NCBI GenBank assembly: GCA_947624685.1
Contig: CANQLJ010000015.1
Location: 1 to 37,720, forward strand
Direction: 5' to 3'
DNA from: Candidatus Gastranaerophilales bacterium
GTDB lineage: Bacteria > Cyanobacteriota > Vampirovibrionia > Gastranaerophilales > Gastranaerophilaceae
Length of the DNA stretch: 37,720 nucleotides
Below the pieces are notes generated by a model that was not told where the DNA came from, did not search any database, and was given only the letters and a program-made list of their open reading frames with translations. Position 1 is the stretch's first letter. Each line of letters starts with the position of its first letter. Positions 31,638-37,710 of this stretch are shown here, piece by piece. Position numbers and translations under genes: made by a program.

Positions 31638-32882
31638 TTATTTAACCGTTTGAATAATTTGTGCTTCAATATATTGAGCTATTTCTCTTTTGTCACAGGT
31701 TATATCTATTGTTTCATTTGAGAGGGTTTTAATTCTGACAAAATATTTTTTATTTGCTCTTTCGACACTCACGCTATATATGTTTTTAAATGCGATTGTG
31801 ATGTAGTTAAATGATGCGAGTTTATTCATATTCGCGCAATAGATGAATCTGTTTTTGGTAAAATCGACGACAAACTTTGTGTTTTGGGTGGTGTTAATTA
31901 ATTTATCCGATTTATAATCAAAATTCAGAGAGATTTTTTTCAAATTATAGTTAATTATAAAATCCCCAAGGTCTTTTATCTGCTTTGCATTAGACATAAA
32001 ATTAATCGTTTTGTGCTGATTTTTCATCAAAAAAGAGATTCGATTTTCTTTATATAAAATTTCATCGACTTTATATAACACAACCCCTTGAAGCGAACTT
32101 GTGCCGTTAGTTAGATATATTGCATCATTATCGACGCTATAGTAGATTGAATTTGGGATAATTTCGCTTGCAAGTAATCTTATATTGTTAAATATTCTTT
32201 TATAAAGTTCATCCAAAAAATAATTTCCAAAATAGCTTATCTGCTGGCTTACGCCAAAAATCGGCATTTCAAGGTAATTGTATTTTGTATCGATTGTGAA
32301 ATTTTCTTTTCTTAAATTGATGTCAAAAACTTCATAGTGGTCTTTTGTTTTGTAGTATGAAAAAATATGTTTTTGTCTGTAATATGCCCAAACAAAGTCA
32401 CATTCCCAATCGGACGCTTCGTAAAGAATATCGGTTAGGTTTTTGTGTTTGTGTTCAATTCTTTTAATACATGCGTTTTTAAATATTTTATGCACAAGAT
32501 TTTTTGTCTTGTTTCCGATTGGATAAAGCGTCAAAGTGTGGTTAATGCCGTCAACAAGATAGTTTATTTTTGCGCTAAAGCTGTTTTTCTCGATTCCATC
32601 TAAATATCTTGTTTGAATTTCTTCATAGTCATAGTAATTTGGGTTTTTGGGGTTAAAGTTTTTAATTATTGCTATTTTTGTGCCGTCTTTATTTGTTGAA
32701 ATTGAAAGATGTCTTGTAATTGTGTTTATTTCGTCATACGCAAAATCGTTTTCAATTAAAATATCCCTTAAGCTTTTTAATATTTCTTCTTTTGTTTTGA
32801 AATCAAGCTTTGAAACAAAATAAAAAATATATAGCGCCATTGCAACAATTGCAATAACGAGACTAAAAACTAAAATACTCAT
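31638..32882 (-). CDS. unknown membrane-anchored protein paired with a GT4
   Basis: 414 residues, family not recognised. An N-terminal transmembrane anchor (residues 4-24, LVFSLVIAIVAMALYIFYFV) is followed by a soluble region rich in Lys, Asn, Ile and Tyr. It mixes beta strands and helices, for example KIAIIKNFNPKNPNYYDYEE, DWECDFVWAYYRQKHIFSYY and SVDNDAIYLTNGTSSLQGVV. No catalytic motif stands out. The start overlaps the end of the glycosyltransferase gene by 4 nt (ATGA), so the two are translationally coupled and may act together in envelope glycan work. Other readings, such as a general envelope protein, are equally possible. Confidence 0.65.
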   Translation of the reverse strand: MSILVFSLVIAIVAMALYIFYFVSKLDFKTKEEILKSLRDILIENDFAYDEINTITRHLSISTNKDGTKIAIIKNFNPKNPNYYDYEEIQTRYLDGIEKNSFSAKINYLVDGINHTLTLYPIGNKTKNLVHKIFKNACIKRIEHKHKNLTDILYEASDWECDFVWAYYRQKHIFSYYKTKDHYEVFDINLRKENFTIDTKYNYLEMPIFGVSQQISYFGNYFLDELYKRIFNNIRLLASEIIPNSIYYSVDNDAIYLTNGTSSLQGVVLYKVDEILYKENRISFLMKNQHKTINFMSNAKQIKDLGDFIINYNLKKISLNFDYKSDKLINTTQNTKFVVDFTKNRFIYCANMNKLASFNYITIAFKNIYSVSVERANKKYFVRIKTLSNETIDITCDKREIAQYIEAQIIQTVK

Positions 32883-34063
32883 TTTTCATCATAACTTTCA
32901 TCTAATGACCAACATCTTCGAATCAGATAAAAACTATCCATCAAATTCAAGAATTTATCTGTGTAATTTTTTGTGGGCGTCTGTTTAATGATATTTTTCC
33001 CGTTTGAAATTAAATCATCCTTAATTGCAATATCATTTAATTTTTTTATTTTTTCAACTATATCATTCTCATCCAACGGATTAAAATATAGCGCGGCATT
33101 TTTTAATTGCGAATTATATCCTAAATTATCGCTTATCAGTACGGGACAATTAAAATACATCGCTTCAAGAGCAATGAGGCTGTCGGTCCCGGCCAGACAC
33201 GGGCACAAAAGTGCATAAGCGTTTTTATATAGCGCCATAAGTTCTTTTTGGTTGATGTAATTGAGAAAAATTACATCATCCTCAAGGTTTAATAACTTCA
33301 CCTGCTCGATTAAATAGTCTTTATTGCCCTTGTCGAGCCCGCAAAAAACGAGTTTGAGGTTGATATTTTGTTCTTTCATAATTTCAAGAGCAAGAATTAA
33401 TCGGATGTGGTTTTTATGGCTCCAGAATTGGGCGGGATAGAAGATATAGTTATTTTTTGTAAGATTATTGTTTTTTAAGATATTATTATCTTCTATTGTT
33501 TTTTCAACCCAAGTCGGATAGGGTAAATTTAAAAGCTCGATATTTTCATCAATTATGTCATATAAAATTCTTATGTCGTCCTTTACGACTTGATTAAAAG
33601 TTAAAATTTTTGTTGCCGAAGTTAAAAATGTGTTTAATTTTTTGTCTGTTTTTTCGATGATTTTATTTGTGTTAAATTCCGGGAAATACGGCAAAATCCG
33701 ATGCGCAACGTCTCTAATTGCGCTAAAATATGGAATTTCAATATGTTCAACAAGATAAGGATTTAAAAAGAAAACGACATTAACTTTATCTTTTTTTAGT
33801 CTTTTGTTGAGCGAAAAAACGGGTGTTTTAGAAAATTTTATTTTGAAAGGATTTATTGAAATTTCGGGCTTTTTATAGTATTTGAGGCTGATAAATTTTG
33901 CGTTTTGTTGATTTTTAAATATATTTTTCTTTCCGAAATAATAAAACACAAAGTTGTGGCTGGTGTCGCTTTTTAATATTTCTTCGACAAACGACAATTC
34001 AAAAGTTAAATCCCCTTGGGATTTTGGTCTTTTAATATCGCCTAAATATATTCCTATTTTCAA
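32879..34063 (-). CDS. GT4 family glycosyltransferase
   Basis: 394 residues, GT-B fold of the GT4 family (PF00534). The N-terminal half has KIGIYLGDIKRPKSQGDLTF and an acceptor domain. The donor domain shows YIFYPAQFWSHKNHIRLILA, KLVFCGLDKGNKDY, VIFLNYINQKELMALYKNAY and CLAGTDSLIALEAMYFNCPV with the conserved Glu-x(7)-Glu-like donor site (here partly altered). LISDNLGYNSQL and ALYFNPLDENDI follow. It would add a sugar from a nucleotide donor in surface-glycan synthesis. It lies far from the main glycan cluster and is coupled to the unknown membrane protein by a 4-nt overlap. Sugar specificity is unknown. Confidence 0.9.
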   Translation of the reverse strand: MKIGIYLGDIKRPKSQGDLTFELSFVEEILKSDTSHNFVFYYFGKKNIFKNQQNAKFISLKYYKKPEISINPFKIKFSKTPVFSLNKRLKKDKVNVVFFLNPYLVEHIEIPYFSAIRDVAHRILPYFPEFNTNKIIEKTDKKLNTFLTSATKILTFNQVVKDDIRILYDIIDENIELLNLPYPTWVEKTIEDNNILKNNNLTKNNYIFYPAQFWSHKNHIRLILALEIMKEQNINLKLVFCGLDKGNKDYLIEQVKLLNLEDDVIFLNYINQKELMALYKNAYALLCPCLAGTDSLIALEAMYFNCPVLISDNLGYNSQLKNAALYFNPLDENDIVEKIKKLNDIAIKDDLISNGKNIIKQTPTKNYTDKFLNLMDSFYLIRRCWSLDESYDEK

Positions 34064-34091
34064 GTTTAACCCTCTTTAGATTCTTTTACTT

Positions 34092-34141
34092 AAAAAGACG
34101 GCATCGAAAATTAGATAAATTAATAATCTCAACCGTCTTTT
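34092..34141 (-). terminator. intrinsic terminator after rpmB
   Basis: AAAAGACGG (34093-34101) pairs with CCGTCTTTT (34133-34141). Read on the minus strand the hairpin is followed by a T-rich stretch, which suits termination of rpmB. The loop is AT-rich with a small internal hairpin. Confidence 0.75.
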
Positions 34142-34162
34142 AAAAATTATTTTGAAAAATTC

Positions 34163-34354
34163 TTAAGCTTTTGTAAATTTCCCTGCTCTGATACAAGATG
34201 TGCAGACAGACATTTTTTTAACCGTTCCGTTTGGAAGTTTGACTTTAACTGATTGCAAGTTTGGCAATTGTCTGTGGACATTTTGTTTATGAGAGAACGA
34301 AATCTTCGCTGCTTTCAAAGAACCTTTTCCGCAGATTTCGCAATATACTGACAT
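34163..34354 (-). CDS. rpmB: 50S ribosomal protein L28
   Basis: 63 residues, a typical short L28. It has CEICGKG at the N-terminus, SHKQNVHRQLPNLQSVKVKL in the centre and SVCTSCIRAGKF at the C-terminus. The two CxxC pairs mark the zinc-binding form of L28. L28 binds 23S rRNA near the E site of the large subunit. It is monocistronic, with a Shine-Dalgarno-like AAAGGATG just before the ATG and a hairpin terminator after the stop. Confidence 0.97.
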   Translation of the reverse strand: MSVYCEICGKGSLKAAKISFSHKQNVHRQLPNLQSVKVKLPNGTVKKMSVCTSCIRAGKFTKA

Positions 34355-34420
34355 TTTTCATCCTTTCATAAGTATTGTTAATAATATCATATTAAATCAA
34401 TAAAAAAAATCAAGCAAAAA

Positions 34421-34452
34421 TCTGAATGTTTACTAATCTGAATGTTTACTAA
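34421..34452 (+). repeat. 16-bp direct tandem repeat upstream of maf
   Basis: TCTGAATGTTTACTAA occurs twice in perfect tandem (34421-34436, 34437-34452). The TTTACT of the second copy (34445-34450) is 17 bp before TAAAAT (34468-34473), so it may serve as the -35. The first copy would be a duplicate -35 or a factor site. Confidence 0.8.
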
Positions 34453-34479
34453 TTTTTGTAACCGTTATAAAATCATAAG

Positions 34480-35067
34480 ATGTTGAAAAATTATGAAATG
34501 TTAAAAAAATGTAATTTTATTTTGGCAAGCGCATCCGTCAGAAGAAAAGAAATTCTCTCAAACGCAGGCTATAACTTTGAAATCATCCCGTCAAACTATG
34601 AAGAAAACATACAAAATCAAGTTTTTAGCGATGAAATTATAAATAATTGCGCATTACAAAAAGCGCTCGAAGTTCAAAAAAGAATAAATAAAAATTGTTT
34701 AATAGTTTCTTGTGACACTGTTGTCGTTTTAGATAACGTAATTTTGGGTAAACCAAAAGATGAAAATGACGCTTATAGGATGTTAAAAGGTCTTTCAAAT
34801 AAAACGCATAGGGTAGTTAGTTCGCTGTGTTTAATTTTTAAGGATAAAAGAATTGTTCAAAATGAAGTTACAAAAGTGACTTTTAGGAAATTAAATGATG
34901 AAGAAATAATTAATTATATCAAAATCAAACGCCCTTTTGATAAAGCGGGAAGCTACGCTATTCAAGACGAAGGTTTCGATTTTGCAACATCAATCGATGG
35001 CGAATTAAATAACGTCATCGGATTTCCTTTGGGGTTGTTTGAAAAATTGATAATGAAAGTGTGGTAA
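34480..35067 (+). CDS. maf: Maf-family nucleotide pyrophosphatase
   Basis: 195 residues with Maf/YhdE signatures: ILASASVRRKEILSNAGYNF, VSCDTVVVLDNVILGKPKD, AYRMLKGLSNKTHRVVSSLC, FDKAGSYAIQDEGF and VIGFPLGLFEKL. Maf proteins hydrolyse dTTP/UTP or modified nucleoside triphosphates, and so clean the nucleotide pool or restrain division. The SYAIQDEG motif points to the dTTP/UTP branch, but substrate class is not certain. Another ATG lies at 34498. I keep 34480 because TAAAAT ends 6 nt before it and no Shine-Dalgarno is present, suggesting a leaderless mRNA. A 16-bp tandem repeat forms part of the promoter. Confidence 0.93.
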   Translation: MLKNYEMLKKCNFILASASVRRKEILSNAGYNFEIIPSNYEENIQNQVFSDEIINNCALQKALEVQKRINKNCLIVSCDTVVVLDNVILGKPKDENDAYRMLKGLSNKTHRVVSSLCLIFKDKRIVQNEVTKVTFRKLNDEEIINYIKIKRPFDKAGSYAIQDEGFDFATSIDGELNNVIGFPLGLFEKLIMKVW

Positions 35068-35205
35068 GTCTTTTTTACCCTTGCATCCTTCAATTGTTAT
35101 TTTTGTAAAAAAATTATATAATATCTTTAAATTATTAATTTTTCGCATATTATGAATTAATTCTCTTGACCCTTTGATATTAGTGCTTTTGAGGCAGAAT
35201 AAAAT

Positions 35206-35265
35206 GTTCGATAATAACGCAATAAAATAATAAAATTTTTTTTAAACATTATTTCGAACTTTTTA
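35206..35265 (+). promoter_or_regulatory. hairpin with T tract in the leader of the His/Met-rich gene
   Basis: GTTCGA plus AATAA (35206-35217, one bulged T) pairs with TTATT plus TCGAAC (35249-35259), followed by TTTTTAATTT. This is terminator-like and lies about 50 nt before the start of the downstream gene. A weak promoter (TTTGAT at 35173-35178, 16 bp, CAGAAT at 35195-35200) would start transcription just before it. It could be an attenuator or the end of a short RNA. The rest of 35068-35315 is AT-rich with no ORF. Confidence 0.35.
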
Positions 35266-35315
35266 ATTTCAATTTCGTTTTACTTTTTGTAAATCGAAAA
35301 TAAAGGAGAAAAAAT

Positions 35316-35633
35316 ATGTCAGATGAAATTAAAAAAGTGGAAGAAAAACAATGTTTTTGTAAAAGTGAATTTTTCAGAAATTTTTTGACGGTTGCCTTAG
35401 GTACGTTTGTGGGCGGATTTTGCGCAATTTCCCTGCATTGTGCGCTCAATAAACCTCCAGTAATTATGCCGATTAATCCGATGATGGGTCAGCATATGAT
35501 GTATCATCACCATCATCAACACGGCGATTTTCATAAAAAAATGATGAAACAACATTTCATGAAAGAAAAATTCATTAAAGAACAATTTCAAAACGAAGGA
35601 TTGAAAAACAAGCTCCCAAATGAAAACGACTAA
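35316..35633 (+). CDS. small membrane protein with His/Met-rich tail
   Basis: 105 residues, unknown family. It has a short cytoplasmic start with CFC (residues 13-15) and one transmembrane segment near residues 22-45 (NFLTVALGTFVGGFCAISLH). The region that would face the periplasm is dense in Met and His (MMGQHMMYHHHHQHGDFH, then KKMMKQHFM), followed by a charged helix. Such His/Met clusters bind copper, nickel or silver, so a metal-binding or metal-sensing role is a reasonable guess but unproven. The ATG has a strong AAAGGAG. It is closed by an intrinsic terminator that overlaps the convergent AAA+ gene. A hairpin in the leader suggests regulated expression. Confidence 0.75.
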   Translation: MSDEIKKVEEKQCFCKSEFFRNFLTVALGTFVGGFCAISLHCALNKPPVIMPINPMMGQHMMYHHHHQHGDFHKKMMKQHFMKEKFIKEQFQNEGLKNKLPNEND

Positions 35634-35655
35634 TTATAATCTATTCAACTTAATC

Positions 35656-36894
35656 TCAGCCCCCAAAACCAATGGGGGTTTTATTTTTCTCTGTTGTGCC
35701 AATTGTTTGGCTGCAGACATTTTTGAAAGTTTCAAAGTCTAGAATACTGTTGTCGCCGGTTGATTGGCTTGCGCTTTCGTTAAATATCGTCTGTAAATCT
35801 CTGAACGACACTTTTTTATTTCTTAATTCAATGGCTAATTCGCGCAATTGTTTGCTTTCGGCTTTCAATTCGTCTGAAACTTTCGGCGCCGTTTTATAAT
35901 TCGATATTATTTTATCCAAAATTTGATTTTCGTCGGGTAAATCAACTAAGACTTTTGTTCTGAATCTGTCCAGCATTGCTCTGTCGAGCATTTTGCCATC
36001 TGCTGACATATTTTTTTCGGGATTAATTGATACGTTTGTTGCGCCGATTACGTAGATGTTATCTTGTTTTGCCAATTTTTCGGTGAATGATTTTTTAAAT
36101 TCGTTTAATGCTTTATTGGAGATTGTTCTGTTTAAAGATTCGTCGACAAGGATTATCGAATCTATTTCATCAATGAAAACAAAGAATTTTTTGTCTTTAT
36201 TTTTGCTTGCCTGGTCACATATTTCATCCACTGCTTTTCTGATATTTTTTTCGGTTTGGCCCGAGTATTTAGAGTTTAGGTTTGTGAAATCAAAGCTTGC
36301 AAATTTTGCGTCGGGAAAATATTTCGCCAATCCTTTTGCAAATGTCGTTTTGCCTGTGCCCGGAGGGCCATAAAGAAGTATCGTGCGGCTTGTTTGACCG
36401 CCTCTTTCCAAGATTCCTTCGGGATTGTTGATGTTTTGTATAATTGAATTAAATAATTTTTTGAGTCTTTGAGGCAGGCACATTTCCCCGATTGGCATGG
36501 CGTCGGTTATATCTTGCCAAATCGAGCTTAAATTACATTCATCGTCGTCAATAAATCTTCTTATATTATTGCCTATATCTCCTATATTTTCTTTAAATTC
36601 ATCGGCCTTTCCGAGATCAACTCCTTGAAGTGCTTTTTTGGACATGTGTCTTGACAATAAAATCGGTATACAAAAAACCAAAGCCATAGACGATGCCGAA
36701 ATCAACGCATTTATTATTTTTTCTCTAATTCGTCTTCTTGAATTTTGTTTTTCAAAAGTGTCTTGAGACTTTGCGCTTTGGAGAGTAGAATTTTGAGATA
36801 GCGCATTATAATTGGAGCTATTTTGCGCCAATTGCAGCATTTGCCTTAAACTCGGGCTTATGTTTGGATTATTTGATAAATTTTGAGGATACAT
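35656..36894 (-). CDS. membrane-anchored AAA+ ATPase
   Basis: 412 residues. A Ser/Asn/Gln-rich N-terminus is followed by a basic stretch and one transmembrane segment near residues 62-80 (ALISASSMALVFCIPILLS). The AAA+ domain of the FtsH/spastin-like classic AAA clade follows. Walker A is GPPGTGKTTFAKGLA (about 175), Walker B FFVFIDEIDSI, sensor 1 IYVIGATNV, the arginine region LDRAMLDRFRTKVLVDLP and a sensor-2/lid region. No protease or other effector domain follows, so it is likely a remodeling or unfolding ATPase on the inner membrane; the substrate is unknown. The C-terminus ends GFGG. It stands alone, converges on the His/Met-rich gene and diverges from tRNA-Met. Confidence 0.88.
   Translation of the reverse strand: MYPQNLSNNPNISPSLRQMLQLAQNSSNYNALSQNSTLQSAKSQDTFEKQNSRRRIREKIINALISASSMALVFCIPILLSRHMSKKALQGVDLGKADEFKENIGDIGNNIRRFIDDDECNLSSIWQDITDAMPIGEMCLPQRLKKLFNSIIQNINNPEGILERGGQTSRTILLYGPPGTGKTTFAKGLAKYFPDAKFASFDFTNLNSKYSGQTEKNIRKAVDEICDQASKNKDKKFFVFIDEIDSIILVDESLNRTISNKALNEFKKSFTEKLAKQDNIYVIGATNVSINPEKNMSADGKMLDRAMLDRFRTKVLVDLPDENQILDKIISNYKTAPKVSDELKAESKQLRELAIELRNKKVSFRDLQTIFNESASQSTGDNSILDFETFKNVCSQTIGTTEKNKTPIGFGG
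35660..35687 (+). terminator. intrinsic terminator inside the 3' end of the AAA+ gene
   Basis: CCCCCA (35660-35665) pairs with TGGGGG (35673-35678) around a 7-nt loop, followed by TTTTATTTTT. It terminates the plus-strand His/Met-rich gene. The same bases encode the last residues of the minus-strand ATPase. Confidence 0.85.
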
Positions 36895-36945
36895 TTCTAG
36901 CCTTTTTGTTCATATATATAAAAACATGAAGATAAATAAAATTGC

Positions 36946-36974
36946 TTGAATTTTGATTTTTTTTATGGCAGAAT
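36946..36974 (+). promoter_or_regulatory. candidate promoter of tRNA-Met
   Basis: -35 TTGAAT (36946-36951), 17-bp spacer, -10 CAGAAT (36969-36974), with a predicted start about 33 nt before the tRNA. Confidence 0.5.
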
Positions 36975-37013
36975 AAAAAAGAATCGTTTTTGACGGTTTA
37001 GAAATTGACCTAT

Positions 37014-37087
37014 GGCTGGGTAGCTCAGCTGGCTAGAGCGTACGGCTCATACCCGTGAGGTCGAGAGTTCGAGTCTCTCCCCAGCTA
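37014..37087 (+). tRNA. tRNA-Met (CAT), elongator type
   Basis: The acceptor stem GGCTGGG pairs with CCCAGCT (first pair G-U). D-arm GCTCAGCTGGCTAGAGC, anticodon loop CTCATAC with anticodon CAT, and T-arm GAGAGTTCGAGTCTCTC are all present; length is 74 nt and CCA is not encoded. The first pair is not the C-A mismatch of initiator tRNA and the anticodon stem lacks the three G-C pairs, so it is elongator Met. A tRNA-Ile whose C34 becomes lysidine also shows CAT and cannot be excluded. Confidence 0.93.
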
Positions 37088-37213
37088 TATTTATTTTAAG
37101 GGTTAATTTGTTGAGTTTATTGGGTCGAGACTACGGTACGGATTATGGGCTGTCTGCCAAAACTCTTAGGATGATGTTTATTAAGTGCACAAGAAATTAT
37201 AAATGCTCCAATA

Positions 37214-37285
37214 TGTCACCCTGAACTGGCGAGAATTTAGCATGCAAGCGTAATTTTCTGTCCTCTTTGAGCGATTCAGGGTCTG
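37214..37285 (+). repeat. palindromic intergenic repeat, copy A
   Basis: The copy starts TGTCACCCTGAACTG. ACCCTGAA (37218-37225) pairs with TTCAGGGT (37275-37282), and an inner stem (GAGAATT with AATTTTC) surrounds TAGCATGCAAGCG. A similar copy in the same orientation starts at 37635. Between tRNA-Met and this element (37088-37213) I see no gene. A perfect 14-bp palindrome, AAGATTGCAATCTT, follows at 37294-37307. Confidence 0.75.
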
Positions 37286-37359
37286 ACCAAGTCAAGATTG
37301 CAATCTTAACCTTTTCGGATGTTCACTTTTCTTTCTTTGTCTTTAAAAATACATGGGGC

Positions 37360-37387
37360 TTGAAAAAAGAAAAAATGGGTATATAAT
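37360..37387 (+). promoter_or_regulatory. promoter of candidate antitoxin RNA
   Basis: -35 TTGAAA (37360-37365), 16-bp spacer, -10 TATAAT (37382-37387), predicted start near 37394. It points towards the toxin gene, in the opposite direction. Confidence 0.7.
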
Positions 37388-37393
37388 AAATAT

Positions 37394-37490
37394 AAAAGGG
37401 CGAGGTGCTGGTAACACCTCATTAAAAGCCCTTATGATAGTAGATACTTTAGCGCTATGATTATTAATAAAATAAGAAATAGCGCTTTTT
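37394..37490 (+). ncRNA. candidate antisense antitoxin RNA
   Basis: A transcript from the upstream promoter would begin near 37394. It would form a 5' hairpin (AAGGGC + GAGGTG, 37396-37407, with CACCTC 37415-37420 and GCCCTT 37428-37433). It would end at a second hairpin, AGCGCTAT (37451-37458) with ATAGCGCT (37479-37486) and T86-T90. Its 97 nt contain no ORF with a ribosome binding site. It is complementary to most of the toxin ORF on the other strand, the configuration of type I antitoxins such as RatA or SR4, which overlap the 3' end of their toxin mRNAs. No other role is evident; whether it is transcribed is not known. Confidence 0.6.
37396..37433 (-). terminator. terminator of the candidate toxin mRNA
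   Basis: On the minus strand the same stem (AAGGGC, bulge, GAGGTG, 7-nt loop, CACCTC, GCCCTT) directly follows the toxin stop and is succeeded by TTATATTTATTATAT. The element is therefore shared: 5' hairpin of the antisense RNA on one strand and terminator on the other. Confidence 0.65.
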
Positions 37491-37503
37491 CACTAATTAT
37501 CAC
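37432..37503 (-). CDS. candidate type I toxin, 23-residue hydrophobic peptide
   Basis: Starting from GTG at 37503 the peptide reads MIISEKALFL, then ILLIIIALKYLLS and TAA. It is one transmembrane helix with charged residues only near the ends (Glu5, Lys6, Lys19). AGGAGGTGA lies 7 nt before the GTG, one of the strongest ribosome binding sites in the window. A TTGCAA-17-TATAAT promoter 84 nt upstream, a terminator at the stop and an overlapping converging RNA complete the locus. Size, hydrophobicity and layout resemble Fst/Ldr/TxpA-type toxins, which damage the membrane; no sequence identity is claimed. An in-frame ATG at 37530 would add nine residues but lacks a ribosome binding site. A two-codon ORF (ATG AAG TGA) overlaps the GTG. 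A leader peptide or a chance ORF are the alternatives. Confidence 0.6.
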   Translation of the reverse strand: MIISEKALFLILLIIIALKYLLS

Positions 37504-37593
37504 TTCATCCTCACCTCCTTTCTCAAACATTGGGTCTTAGCAAGACTGTGTTTCAAGAGCGGGGGTTTAGAACAGGGCTTGCCCTTGAGTGTT

Positions 37594-37622
37594 ATTATAT
37601 TACAATTTTTAATATTTTGCAA
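37594..37622 (-). promoter_or_regulatory. promoter of candidate toxin mRNA, TTGCAA-17-TATAAT
   Basis: On the minus strand, -35 TTGCAA (37622-37617), 17-bp spacer, -10 TATAAT (37599-37594), with a predicted start near 37587. The leader of about 84 nt contains a perfect GTCTT/AAGAC hairpin (near 37533-37545) and a GGGC/GCCC inverted repeat close to the 5' end. Confidence 0.75.
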
Positions 37623-37634
37623 TAAAAATGTAAC

Positions 37635-37710
37635 TGTCATTCCGAACTGACTGGAAAATAGCGTGCATCGTTATTTTCTGTCATTCTGAGCTTGACTCAG
37701 AATCTCTTCA
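37635..37710 (+). repeat. palindromic intergenic repeat, copy B
   Basis: The copy starts TGTCATTCCGAACTG. An inner stem GAAAATA/TATTTTC surrounds GCGTGCATCGT. It ends in ATTCTGAG-CTTGA-CTCAGAAT, itself a perfect hairpin (37683-37703). It aligns with copy A at 37214 in the same orientation. Confidence 0.75.

Noticed and set aside
37088-37360. Protein gene between tRNA-Met and the toxin-antitoxin candidate
   Set aside because: Frames are broken by stops and no ribosome binding site is seen; the segment holds only the palindromic repeat and a 14-bp palindrome.
37500-37508. ATG AAG TGA as the start of the small peptide
   Set aside because: It ends after two codons. The Shine-Dalgarno is only 2 nt from this ATG but 7 nt from the GTG that opens the 23-residue ORF.
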